Of a stretch of 64,000 nucleotides of DNA, positions 11,532 to 21,818 are shown piece by piece. The stretch's first letter is position 1; each line of letters begins with the position of its first letter. The position numbers and the translations under genes were made by a program. This DNA is from Ailanthus altissimus (Eukaryota; Streptophyta; Magnoliopsida; Sapindales; Simaroubaceae), in contig OX327705.1 of the NCBI GenBank assembly GCA_946807835.1, forward strand, positions 14,848,501 through 14,912,500. The letters run 5' to 3'. The notes under the pieces are model-generated. The model made no database searches and was not told where the DNA came from. It worked only from the letters and a program-made list of their open reading frames with translations.

Positions 11532-11600
11532 ATGGCAATTACGTTTACAGCTGTCAAAGCAAGGCAGATCTTTAACAGCTGTGGAAATCCTACAGTTGAG
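11532..11600 (+). pseudogene. Enolase, first exon only
   Basis: Twenty-three codons from ATG give MAITFTAVKARQIFNSCGNP then TVE, followed by a GTTTGT splice donor. This matches the N-terminus and first splice site of cytosolic plant enolase (phosphopyruvate hydratase, glycolysis). The highly conserved DSRGNP reads NSCGNP here: the Asp and the Arg are both replaced. The leader at 11465-11531 is pyrimidine-rich like a plant 5' UTR. No second exon is visible before the copia insertion at 12459 or beyond. I infer a truncated, decaying gene copy. A distant second exon outside the window is possible but unlikely given the two substitutions. Confidence 0.75.
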
Positions 11601-12458
11601 GTTTGTTTTTAACCAGATCTTATCTCTTTCGATGCTTTCTATATCACTGATCTGCCATGTATAGCTTTTGTTTGACAGCTCTTTTAATTCGATATCTCCA
11701 AGAGTTTGAGTTTGCTTTATCGTTTAGAACTCGCAGAGTTGATTTCCGAGTCCGTTAATTTATTTTTTTTACTGAAATATGTTTAAAAAATCCTTAAATA
11801 TTTAACGGTTCCTTCGATTCTGCTTTTGATCTTGTGTTGCTTTACTCTTGCTTCTCGTTTGATATTCGTGATATTATTACTCTAAGTTAGAGTAATTTTC
11901 ATGTGGGCATTAGTCATTGATCAATACGAGATTTAGGGTTTGAGTTTTATATTTAAAATTGTAAGGTTCCTGATTTAATGAGGTGATTTTGATTGGAAAT
12001 CGACGGTAGAAGCTAAAGTGCGTAAAAGTGACTCGAACAAGGAAGGAGGGTTTGGTCTCTTTAATTACTACATTATCTTATGTCAATTTCGACAAAGACC
12101 AAGTACAGAGAATTAAATTAAAATCTTATACTAATTCTTCTACAGGGAGTCAATTCGATGCCATTTTTGTTTTTGTTTTTTTTTTTTTTTGGTAAATACC
12201 AACACTCAAACGCACTCACGTACGATTTTGCTTTTTTTTCTTTTGAAAAACAATACAGTAGATAAAGATGATTTTTTCATTCTTAAAAATAACTTTTTTT
12301 TAATGTTTTAGACTTTTGACAGCCGTATAAATTTCAGATTAGAACTACCGTAGAGCAGTTCTATTTTTTTTTCTTACTTATTTAATTGTTTTATTTTTTA
12401 AAATTAATTCATTTACCAAAAATTTAAATTAAATTCACAAAAACTCAACATATATTAC
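11601..12458 (+). other. Enolase intron 1-like sequence, no exon found
   Basis: T-rich DNA that starts with a GT donor and reads like a plant leader intron for at least 300 bp. I searched by eye for the expected second enolase exon and did not find it. T-runs at 12173-12190 and 12226-12240. No other gene. Confidence 0.5.
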
Positions 12459-13283
12459 TGTTGAGGGAGAAATCGCCCTTCTTCCTCTTGAGATTATGTT
12501 GAAGCAAAAAATTTCAAGTTCAACTTAAAACTTTAACCTCCTTGCGCAGCGGAATAACTTGTTAATCAAGCAAAAGTAACAAGAATCCAAAGTAGAATAT
12601 AAAAGAGCACAACACAATTTTACGTGGTTCGGCCAATTACCTACGTACACGGTGGATCCAATGATCCTAGCCTCTCTTATTAACTCCCTAGAGATATTAC
12701 AAGGAAAGCCCAATTTGAAGAACCCTCAAAAAGACCTAATGTTTAGTGAACCTTTACTCTACCACGAATAATAATCACCCAAATGATGATTTCACCCTAG
12801 CGCACACAAGCACTTAGTGTCTACCTAGTTCTTCTCCTCTCTTAGAGTCTCTCTTAATACTTGATCTCAAATAAATGGTTTACAAGTGTTTATATAGGGT
12901 ATATTTCGTGCATACTAACTCTATTCCTTATTGGAGTAAGAGTTCATTTATTTTGGAAGTCCAAAACTTCCCAAATGTCAAAATCCAGATGAAAAATTGA
13001 CTTCTAACACGTCTGGCGCCACGGCGCTGGGCATTATCACGCCCATCACAGCGGCGCTGGGCTTCTGTAATGGGCGTCGCGGCGTTCAGCCCAGGCAGCT
13101 CCTTTCGCGTTTTCTTCACTTCCTTCGCGTCTTTGAGTCCCGTTTTGGTTCCCCTTCGTGTCCCACACATCCTAGACTTCTTCATACTTATCCCACATGT
13201 TCTAGACTTCTTGTGACTCTCCACTTTGGTATTTATCTCAATTCTTGTCCAACCAAGATTGTTGAATCACTAATTTTCTAACA
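12459..13283 (-). repeat. Copia element, 3' LTR (825 bp)
   Basis: Minus strand begins TGTTAGAAAATTAG and ends CCCTCAACA. A TATA box (TATATAAA on minus, 12889-12896) is present. A GC-rich cluster (13013-13093) lies upstream of it in U3. ORFs at 12525-12713 and 12928-13224 are by-products. Confidence 0.9.
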
Positions 13284-13402
13284 AAATCTTCCAAATAAGA
13301 AGGTTTCGGGATTCGATCCACACCAATACTCTATCACCTAGCGTTGAGTCCAGTTAAGTCTCTACTAAGACTTAACTTTCCCCAAGCTAGTGACTTTGGT
13401 CT

Positions 13403-13687
13403 TCAAAGGTATTCATGCACCTTGCATAAGGTATGGATGTGTTGCACTCCTTTACAACCCTCATCACCTTGGTGAGCACGGTTTGGATGTCGCCTAGTGA
13501 TCTGCATTACCCTAACACCCCGTGTTAGGCCACTCATGGCCATCCCAGTAAGCACATAGAGCCTTCCATTGTGCTTCTCACCCTCAAACCTTATAGATCC
13601 TTTTTCTACCCTTAATTTTCCTTTTTCTGCTCTAACCGAATACCATTTCTCATCGAACTTGCCTAGGGATATCAAGTTCCTCCTCAC
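13403..13687 (-). pseudogene. Copia gag-pre-integrase fragment
   Basis: Open minus frame starting RRNLISLGKFDEKWY and running through KHNGRLYVLTG, a typical copia gag-pre-integrase beginning. After that the family pattern is lost and the frame runs toward the polypurine tract. The zinc-binding histidine segment (LWHKRLGH type) of real integrases is missing, so pol was deleted at about 13540. Confidence 0.8.
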
Positions 13688-13689
13688 TT

Positions 13690-13959
13690 TAAGAACATGC
13701 CTTACACCATATAAGTCCCTAGTTTCTCTACCTTACATCATCAGCCTTATGTCACCAACTCCCATGATCTCAGAGGTTATGCCATTCCCCATTAGAGCTT
13801 TACCTCTCTTGACTTTATAGTTGGTAAACATCGATCTGTCGGGACACATATAGACGATGCACCCGAATCTAGTATCCATTTACCAGCGTACTTTCCCCTT
13901 GAGGCTACCAATGTGTCTACAACTTCGGTATCTTCCTCAGTATCGATTGCAGCCCACCC
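13690..13959 (-). pseudogene. Copia aspartic protease start, broken
   Basis: On the minus strand WILDSGAS is readable, with the catalytic D-S-G codons at 13861-13869. Stops and frame shifts follow within 40 codons. It lies between the zinc-knuckle end of gag and the pre-integrase fragment, the normal copia order. Confidence 0.75.
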
Positions 13960-14676
13960 TCATTGACCTTTTGATTTCTGACAATCCTTCACAAAGTGCC
14001 CTTCCTTATTACAAATGAAACACTTCTTGGATCTCCTCCTTGATTGGTTGCTCTTCCTTCCTTGTGCAAGCAATGCTGCTCCACTCTCGGACTCAGATCT
14101 CTTTGTTAACGCTTTTGAGTTTAATGATTCCTTAACGTTATTCATCGTTAAACACTCCTTACCATACAACAGCGTATCTAAAAAACTCTCATGGCTCTTT
14201 GGCAACTAACTTAACAGGATAATGGCCTCATCTTCATCCTCGATTTTGATGCCTAGTTGCTCAAGACTTGTGATGATCTTGTTGAACTCGTCAATGTGAG
14301 CTCTTAATGAAGTTCCCTCGTGCATTGTTAGCTAATGTATTTTTTTTTTTACAATAAGTCTATTTGCAAGAGACTTCTTCATGTACAATGCCTCGAGTCT
14401 CTTTCATAGCCCCAAAGCGGTTTTTTCATCACCAACCTCTCTTAATACTTCGTCGCTCAACGCTAGGAATAAGGTGCTATGAGCCTTTTTTTGAATCGTG
14501 TCCCAATCTTTCTGCTCGGGCTTTGAGGTTGTCATCTTATCGCTAGTTGAGGAGATGGCTTTCTCCAAGGCTGAGTCTAGCTCTTCCTTCACTAGTAGAT
14601 CCTTAACATTCTTTCTCCAAATATTGAAGTCATTCATCCCTTTGAACTTCTCTATTTCTTGCTTGATTGCAGCCAT
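13960..14676 (-). pseudogene. Copia gag, frameshifted
   Basis: Minus-strand gag in at least two frames. The N-terminus begins MAAIKQEIEKFKGMNDFNIW (start 14676) with the W-rich gag opening. The middle (about 14405-14210) holds HIDEFNKIITSLEQLGIKI and is broken by stops and a run of A at 14341-14352 (minus sense). The C-terminal frame (14205-13960) contains a complete CCHC zinc knuckle, CFICNKEGHFVKDC. Gag makes the capsid-like particle and the knuckle binds RNA. Not translatable as one protein. Confidence 0.9.
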
Positions 14677-14714
14677 GGTTTAAATACCCCAAGTATGTAT
14701 TATCGAACCTTTAA

Positions 14715-14725
14715 CTTTGATACCA
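14715..14725 (-). promoter_or_regulatory. Primer binding site, initiator Met tRNA
   Basis: Minus strand TGGTATCAAAG, one mismatch to the usual copia site TGGTATCAGAG, three bases inside the 5' LTR edge. Confidence 0.85.
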
Positions 14726-14728
14726 GTT

Positions 14729-15602
14729 TATTGAGGGAGGAAATGCCCTTCTCCCTCTTGAGGTTATGTTGAAGCGAAGAACCTCAAGTTCAACTTAGAA
14801 CTCTAACCTCCTTGCGCAGGGAAATAACCTATTAATCAAGCAAAAATAACAAGAATCCAAAGCAGAATATAAAAGAGTACAACACAATCTTACGTGGTTC
14901 GGCCAATTATCTACATCCACGGTGGATCCAAGGATCTTAGCCTCTCTTATTAACTCCCTAGAGATTTTACAAGGAAAACCCAATCTGAAGAACCCTCAAA
15001 AGAACCTAATATTTAGTGAACCTTTGTTCTACCATGAACAATGATCACCCAAACGACGGTTCCACCCTAGCGCATACAAGCACTTAGTGTCTACCCAGTT
15101 CTTTCCCTCTTTTAGAGTCTCTCTTAATGCTTAATCTCAACTAAAGGGTTTACAAGTATTTATATAGTGTGTATTTCGTGCCTATTAACCCTATTCCTTG
15201 TTGGAGTAAGAGTCCACTTGTTTTGAAAGTCCAAAACTTCCTAAAACTCAAAATCCGGATGCAAAACTGACTTCTGACGCGTCTAACACTATGGCTCTCA
15301 TCTCTGGGCGTCGCGGCGCTGGGCATTAACGCGCCCTATAATGAGCGCCATGGCACTCAGCCCTGGGTGCCACGGCACTCATGCCAGCTGAGCACCGCGG
15401 CGCTCATGCCAGGTAGCTCCTTTCACATTTTCTTCACTTTCTTTACGTCTTTGAGTCCAATTTTACTTCCCCTTTCATGTCCCACATGTCATAGACTTCT
15501 CCATACGTGTTCCACATGTTCTAGACTTCTTGTGACTCTCCACTTTGGTATTCATCTCAATTCTTGTCCAACCAAGATTGTTGAATCACCAATTTTCCAA
15601 CA
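14729..15602 (-). repeat. Copia element, 5' LTR (874 bp)
   Basis: Minus strand begins TGTTGGAAAATTGG; the other terminus has TA in place of CA. The GC-rich U3 cluster is longer than in the partner LTR, with 8-bp-arm palindromes at 15342-15359 and 15389-15406. Confidence 0.9.
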
Positions 15603-15839
15603 ATTACAAAAATAAGACAATAAATATAAGAAAACTATAAAAAATAGAAACTGTGGTAAAATATAATGACATGAGAATGAGTTGAGAAAAGGTATAGAAA
15701 TCGATTCAAACCCAGCTAGCAAGCACTTGTCCAATTAATATCAATGCTAGTTATCAAGCTCAAGAACAAGAAGCCTGATTAACTTAAACAAAAACCATTA
15801 GTTTTGGCTCACCTTCCAAGTAATTGAAGTCAAAAAGAA
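15603..15839. other. Copia target flank, no gene
   Basis: AT-rich sequence resuming after the ATTAC duplication. I see no gene or further element edge. Confidence 0.4.
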
Positions 15840-16660
15840 AAAAGGTCTGCCTCGGAGGCTCCCTCTCCTGTAGGGTCGTAGTTAATGAGATGAGGCTAAC
15901 CGTCCTAGTATTTAGCAGACCAACTCTTGTATAGACCAAGCTTCTGATCATAATCTTTAGAAAGCTCACAATAAACTAAAAGCTCCTTCCCAAACTTAAA
16001 TCCTCTGTGAAAGCTTCGATCAGGAAAAAGAGTTACCAAACACTAGAAATGACCCTTTAAATTCTCGTTACGAGTCTTCCATTGATCACTCAACATTGAT
16101 GCCATGCTCTTACTCAACTTTAAAGCTACCCTAAGTTCCTCGAGTGTGTGCTCTAAAAATTAGGTCAGCGCCAATGTCTGCGCGATTGGTAGCTTCTCGC
16201 AGCTCATCATGCTTCTTCATAATATCACAATTAGCAAAAGGTAACTTCTTTTAAAGCTTACTAATCTTAGAACCCAGCGAATCTGTAAAGGACCAAAGAT
16301 CAACATTTTAACCTTTCAAGGAACTTATCCTAGCTTCTTTGACAAACAAGGAAAATGATAAGTCATTTCGCTCTTAGACCAACATCTCAGTAGCAACCTT
16401 AAACTTAAAAACTTCCATAAAGAAGCCAGCAATGATCTTCTGGACACCCTCTATTATAGATTTTTCTTCCTGGCTAGCATGAAGAGTTTTCAACTCTTTA
16501 TCTAGCCTCAAAACCTTAATCTGATATAGAAGTTTCTAACTCTCCAAAAGTACTTTATCCTCTTTTGCAGATCCAACTTTGTTAAAACCTCTTTGTCTCC
16601 TTCATAGCCACCCACAACTCTTTTTCATAAGCCTCTATATTCATAACAGAGTCTTTGAGG
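15840..16660. repeat. Dispersed repeat Y, copy 2
   Basis: Second copy of the 4800-5690 repeat, same orientation, with many substitutions and small indels. On the minus strand a short coiled-coil-like run containing LEELRVALKLSKSMASMLS can be read, so the repeat is probably a decayed retrotransposon coding region. Confidence 0.6.
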
Positions 16661-16799
16661 GCCTAAAAATAAAAATAAATTGTTACAATTATGAATAGAA
16701 GGACGAAAAAAATCACAAAAGTAAAGAAAACCTATCATATGAGTCATCTGTTGTAATTTTTAATAAATTGCAAAATTCTCAAATAATGATATCACATTA

Positions 16800-17220
16800 A
16801 TTTGGGTCGTAATAAATTTGTAATGGTCATTGCTTGGCTCATTCCTAATCGATCCAATTAGTGCAAGCACTAATGGACTAAGTTTCCTGTTTAATTAAAG
16901 GAGTTCATGTAAACGAGCTTAAGAAAACTTAAAGTGGAAGTGGGGTTTATTCTCCAAATTTATTCTCTATACAGGTAACTCTTTTTTTCAAACCGCAATC
17001 ACTGTAGACGGGCCATAGACATCGCAGGAAGAAGGAAATAAATTAAATATTTTAAGTTTGCATATGATTTCAATTGTTAATTTCATTTTAATATAGAAAA
17101 GAGTTTCTCAAAAGATTAGACTCTAATTAAAACTCTTTTACTAATGAATAACAGATAACATCTTTAAAGAAAATTGAATTCATTATTCAATAAGTTACAA
17201 ATCCATGTTATTACACTTTA
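16800..17220. repeat. Dispersed repeat X, copy 1
   Basis: 16900-17215 aligns in the same orientation with 49350-49655. Shared words include CATAGACATCGC/CATAAACATCGC, GATTTCAATTGTTAATTTCA and CCAATGAATAACAGGCAA-type blocks, ending at TATTACACTTTA. It may be part of a retroelement LTR. Confidence 0.6.
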
Positions 17221-17949
17221 GGAATGAGTGGAATTTTTTCTTTATAAGACTGTTGATCCTCTAAAACTGGGGGAGATCAATTTTCCATAAAATAATTTGA
17301 ATAAAAACATTCATAGCTAGACATTGCCTCATACTTGTTTATGCATACACTTCACTACGTACAACACCCCTTTCTTCTTCAAAATTAACCAAAGCACATA
17401 TTTTCTTTTGTAAGAGGATAGAAGAAGCTTCGGTCAATTTGGTAGAATAGTGCAAGGGCAAGAAAGTAATGGAATACATAAGTTCTTATTCAAGGAGTTT
17501 TAGTGACGTCATCTTAAGAATGATTGTGAACAAAGACAATCATTTAATAATTACAAGTTGAACAAAAAATTATGGTAGGATAAAGATATAATTATTCATT
17601 CCTTTCGAAATAAACAGATGGGATAGAGAGAGAGAGAAAAAAAACGCGTATTGCAAACACAATAGTTCTGGGAAGTGAGATTCTCACTGCAATGATGGAT
17701 GTACTAACAAAAATCCTAAAATAACTAAAAACGGCAAGAAAAAAGAACCGTAATTAAGTTAAGAAACAAATGGATGGTGATGGAAAGGTATAAAGAATTG
17801 AACGATACACCTATAAATACTCAGCAACAAGAGAGCAGACAAAGACATATTCAACACAAACAATCATAAGAGAATGAGATAGAAGATAAAGTACCTTCGA
17901 GAATGACAAAAGATGAAACTCGGCTAAGATAGAATAAAGCGGATGAAGA
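17221..17949. other. Leader-like region of Tat-like element, no gene
   Basis: Contains a TATA-like CTATAAATACTCAG (about 17812) followed by an A-rich segment. It may be the promoter part of the plus-strand Tat-like element that follows. A GA-rich run is at 17626-17644. No gene seen. Confidence 0.35.
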
Positions 17950-19714
17950 GGATACAAAAGCTTCCATTATGAAGAAAGTGGGAAAGTGTATGAGAAGATC
18001 AATAAGCCTGGAATCACTGAGGATAAAATATCCCTAGCAAATAATAAAAATCAAAACCCATTTATAGAATCCATCACGTGAGCTAAATGGCTTTACAAAT
18101 TCATAATGCCCAACTTTCAAATGTACGATAGGGTCAGGGACATAAAAGAGCATATCTTCTACTTTAATGCAAACATGATCATGTATGCACGTCATAGAAC
18201 CCTAAAGTGCAAGACGTTCCCATCAATCTTAAAGGAACCTATATAAGTGTGGTTACATAAGTTAAAAGAGAACTTGATGACTTCTTTTAAAGAACTAATG
18301 GCCTAGTTTATTGCACAATACATGCGAAATAGAAAGAAAAAAATAAAGTTGTATTAGACTTGTTCTTCATGAAGTAGGAAGAGAACAAGATAATCAGAAT
18401 CTTTCTTAATTGATTCAATCTAAAATTTAGTGAATGAGGAAGCTACGACATCGAAATTGTTGTCGAGGCTTATCAAGAAGTTGTAAGGACATCAAAGAAA
18501 GATTCTTGGAAAGATATCTCAAAAGAAAGACTACGAAAAGATATCGCCCACTAAGGAAGGTTATAGTGACAACAAGTAACTGAGACAAGTGTTCCAGCCT
18601 TTAATCCTGATCAACAAACTTTTTGAAAAAATCTGGATGAAGTATAAAAATATAGGACTATTCAAAAAAAACCGCAGGCCATACAAATACCAGATGATCA
18701 AAGGGATCATTCCAAGCACTCTGCCTTTCATAATTACCTTAGACACGACATTAACAACTACTAATCTTTAAAAGGACAAAATAATGCTCACATAAGAAAT
18801 GAACAACTTAAAGAATTCAAGCTAGAAACATAAAAACAAAAAGCCTTTAGAATAGGAAATGATCAAAAGATAAGTGGGAATAAAGCAGAAGAAGTAACTC
18901 CATTTATCTTTAACACTATCCATGTTTCATTATTTAATTTTTGCTACTAAGAGGTGGAAGAATGAGGCACGGATGAATAGAAGGCAGACAGAGAACATAA
19001 CTTTGTCAAGGAAACTCCTATAAAGCTCGGGGATGATGGGATGGAAGAAAAATAAAGATCAAAAGAACAAAAAAGGTCTTTGAAATACCACATACAGTAA
19101 AGGACCGTGCCTAAAAAATCCATAGAAGCTTTATCTGCAAGAATGGTCATGAACTAGTTTTATGTAGCATTAATATATGTTAGATCACCATATAGATAAA
19201 GAAAGACATAAGATATGGAAGCATCTATTTACAAAACCAACCAAAGTCCAAAAATGAGAAATTAGAGAGACATCTGCTTTATCAATCATATCAATCGACC
19301 TAGAGCTGAGGGAGATCACCTTTTTTCAAGAAAACCTCACCTGTTTATTACTTCTATTGGTAATGAGTTATAACCATCCCAATGATACTGGTAAGGAAAG
19401 TATTAGTCAATTGAGAAAGCAACACAGATATCGTGTTATAGGATGCCTTCTAGCACATGAAGTTAGATGAAAATAACATCTATGTAGAATTGAGCTTATT
19501 GTGTTTGAATGAGAAAAAGTACAAGTCAAAGGAATGGTCATGCTACTAGTAGAAGCATCGAAGAAGCTTCTGATATAGATTACCTAGTAGTCAATATGCC
19601 CTTCACTTACAATGTCGTAGCTAGACATTACTAGCTACATTACATAGAAGTTGTCCCTTCTACCTTACATTAGGTGATAAGGTGTGTCTTAACTAATGGA
19701 AGGGGAATAATAAC
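17950..19714 (+). pseudogene. Tat-like gypsy gag to protease region, decayed
   Basis: From about 18090 a gag domain can be read with stops: the order FYFNANMIMYAR, PSILKEP, then SFKELMA and FIAQYMRNRK follows the Ty3 gag core (W...LP..SI.SF..L pattern). The region from 18500 to 19714 is richer in charged codons, as in the gag-protease linker, but holds only short open pieces. The element is cut at 19715 by an LTR and resumes as reverse transcriptase after 21818. Confidence 0.6.
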
Positions 19715-20727
19715 TGTTAATATATTTTTGAGTGTATGTATGTGATTGTGAACATGTTGAAAATATTAAATTTATGTCTCACATATACAATTTGTAGCGA
19801 AATTAAACATATAATCAACATGTACACATATAAACTGAGTTATAAACAAGTTAAGATTGCAGAAACATACCTTTGATAAACTTCGGTGAAGATTTCAAAC
19901 TTTGGAGCTCACTTTGAAGTCTACTCTTGAACAATTCTAGTCCACAATAATCTGATGGGATTGTGGAGCTAGAATGGTAGCTTTAATTCGAATTTCTAGC
20001 AATATGTGTTCAATATTTTGAATACAAAACTTTATTCTCAAAAATATAGTGATTATGCAACTCTTGCATATCTTCTTTGAAACCAATTTTCAAAGAATTC
20101 TTTTTGCTCAACTCTTATACACTTCTCCCTCTTGTTTTTCTATTTTCTTATCACTTGAAGAGCATCTACCGATGATGAAAATTGAAAGAGAATTGATTAA
20201 ATCAATTCTTCTCTTTAGTGGTTGACCACTTTCATTTTTTCCACCAAAAAAATAATAATAAATGGCCTACCCGTAAATTTTGTTGGCCATCAATATTTTT
20301 TTTTACTAGTGCTTATCCATTGAATAAATTTACAGTATTATTAATTAATACAAATAAAATTGAAAATGACATCTTCAATTTCTTTTATTATTGTACTACT
20401 GTAATTTAATTACTCAATTAATAAAAATTAAAATATTTTTAATTTTTATAAGTTTCATAAACTTTACTTCAATGGTGTTCTATCATTCATAATATTATGC
20501 CATTATTAATATGTCATATTAATAATTGTTTGTAACCTCATTAACCTTTATAATAATAATTATGATAAATAATATTTAATTAATTATTCAAAACAATTTG
20601 AATAATTATTTTACCTTACTTATTTTTACTAGTAAGGTTAATAGGTCAATTTAAGATAAAAATAATTTATGGACCAAATTATGCCATTTGTCAACATCCC
20701 ATTAGATAATAACTTATGTCAACTAAT

Positions 20728-20895
20728 TTGATCCGAACCAACCCATATGCTCCCATTTGTAATAAGATTCCGGCTAGAAGCATACAAGTACTGTAATGCG
20801 CCTCTCCGTGGGTGTCCGGCAACCATGTATGGAGGGGTATAATCGGTGATTTGACAGCAAAAGCAATAAGAAATCCAATATAGAATATTATTTCA
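20728..20895 (-). pseudogene. ndhD: Plastid ndhD fragment in nuclear DNA (NUPT)
   Basis: The minus strand encodes [20 protein letters not shown], continuing through [15 protein letters not shown] and MGAYGLVRI without a stop. This is the conserved proton-channel region of plastid NADH dehydrogenase subunit 4 (ndhD). The match starts abruptly at GAAATAATATTC and ends at GGATCAA. Such a short piece cannot function. The good reading frame suggests either a fairly recent transfer or strong conservation of the source. Confidence 0.88.
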
Positions 20896-20950
20896 ATAAA
20901 GGGAATTGATGGAGGGACATCACAATCAGACCCTAGCATTCTTAAAAGAT

Positions 20951-21334
20951 TGTGGAGGACTTTGACTTGCTGTAAAATTGGACTTTTAAGCAGCCAATTT
21001 AGAATTTAAATTCCAGCAAGCACTTTAAAACTTTCCAACAGCACTTTAGAACTTTGATTTGCTATAAGTTTTGAATTTTACTTGCTTTTGAATTCTTTTG
21101 TACTCTCTCATACTTGTAGCTTGATCCTAATGGTCTCTATATAAACCATAGGATTGAGAGTTTGGGAATTAGTTATTGTTTTAGTATTCAAAGTAATAAA
21201 TAGTGTTTGTTTCATAAAAACTTGTTTTTGAGTTTGTGTCTAGCCAATCTCAAGTTGCGTATTGTTGAATGATATCCACACAAATACATCTTCGCAAACA
21301 AAATCGTGAGCCCATCAGCGCTTGTTCTACGTCA
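20951..21334 (+). mobile_element. Small LTR fragment (about 384 bp)
   Basis: Starts TGTGGAGGACTTTGAC and ends CTACGTCA, with a TATA box (TATATAAACC) near 21141 and a T-rich downstream part. A primer binding site follows two bases later, which identifies it as a 5' LTR. The remaining leader stops at about 21440 where family A LTR sequence resumes. Confidence 0.65.
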
Positions 21335-21336
21335 GG

Positions 21337-21348
21337 TGGTATCAGAGC
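21337..21348 (+). promoter_or_regulatory. Primer binding site, initiator Met tRNA
   Basis: TGGTATCAGAGC, a perfect match to the usual site, directly after the small LTR. Confidence 0.85.
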
Positions 21349-21818
21349 CTCATATTGAGATGGTAGGCCCCAGTGACTTGAATGGAGATTGTTTGAATGT
21401 GTTTGAGAAAAAAATAGAAGCACGAATGATATATGAGATATCTATTAGAAGTCTTCGTGAGTCATGTACAATAGTATCCAGTGCTTATTGAATACCTGTA
21501 TCTCTATACGAGCTTCTGCTAAGCTCATGGTTTACTAAAACTAACCATCTGGGCTATACAGATATAGACATACTAATATCTATATTATTGAATTTTACCG
21601 ATAAAATCGCATCAATGAAATTAGATCAGAAACATAGTCTTAGCACTGATTTAGACTAGATCTGAACTTCTTCAGATCACACAATGTGTGAATGTTACAA
21701 GCATCTTACCATTTAATAATTAATAATATTAACGATTTTACTAGAATTGATAATTGTATAAGTATTATAATTAAATATTTATACATAATGGGATGGTACG
21801 TAAGGACAAATTCTAATA

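Larger units (their letters stand above)
12459..15602 (-). mobile_element. Non-autonomous Ty1/copia element with both LTRs
   Basis: Complete 3.1-kb insertion. LTRs are 12459-13283 and 14729-15602; perfect 5-bp target duplications ATTAC flank it (12454-12458 and 15603-15607). Read on the minus strand, the 5' LTR is on the right, followed by a TGGTATCAAAG primer binding site, gag, the protease start and a gag-pre-integrase segment; then the polypurine tract GGAAGATTTTG abuts the 3' LTR. Integrase, reverse transcriptase and RNase H are absent from the 1.45-kb interior. LTRs differ by indels and substitutions, so the insertion is not recent. Confidence 0.92.
19715..21818 (-). mobile_element. Decayed family A LTR with internal replacement
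   Basis: Minus-oriented relative of the solo LTR at 1227-3560. The left part (19715 to about 20727) matches its first half, for example AGAATGGTAGCT and GAACAATTCTAGTCCACAAT. The right part (about 21440-21818) matches its last part, for example TAAGCTCATGGTTTACTAAA and GGGATGGTACGTAAGGACAA. Roughly 700 bp of the LTR middle is missing and replaced by plastid DNA plus an LTR-PBS fragment. No clear target duplication. Confidence 0.75.

Noticed and set aside
12928..13281. ORFs on both strands in the copia LTR
   Set aside because: Both lie in LTR sequence; their length is due to the GC-rich U3 cluster, which has few stops.
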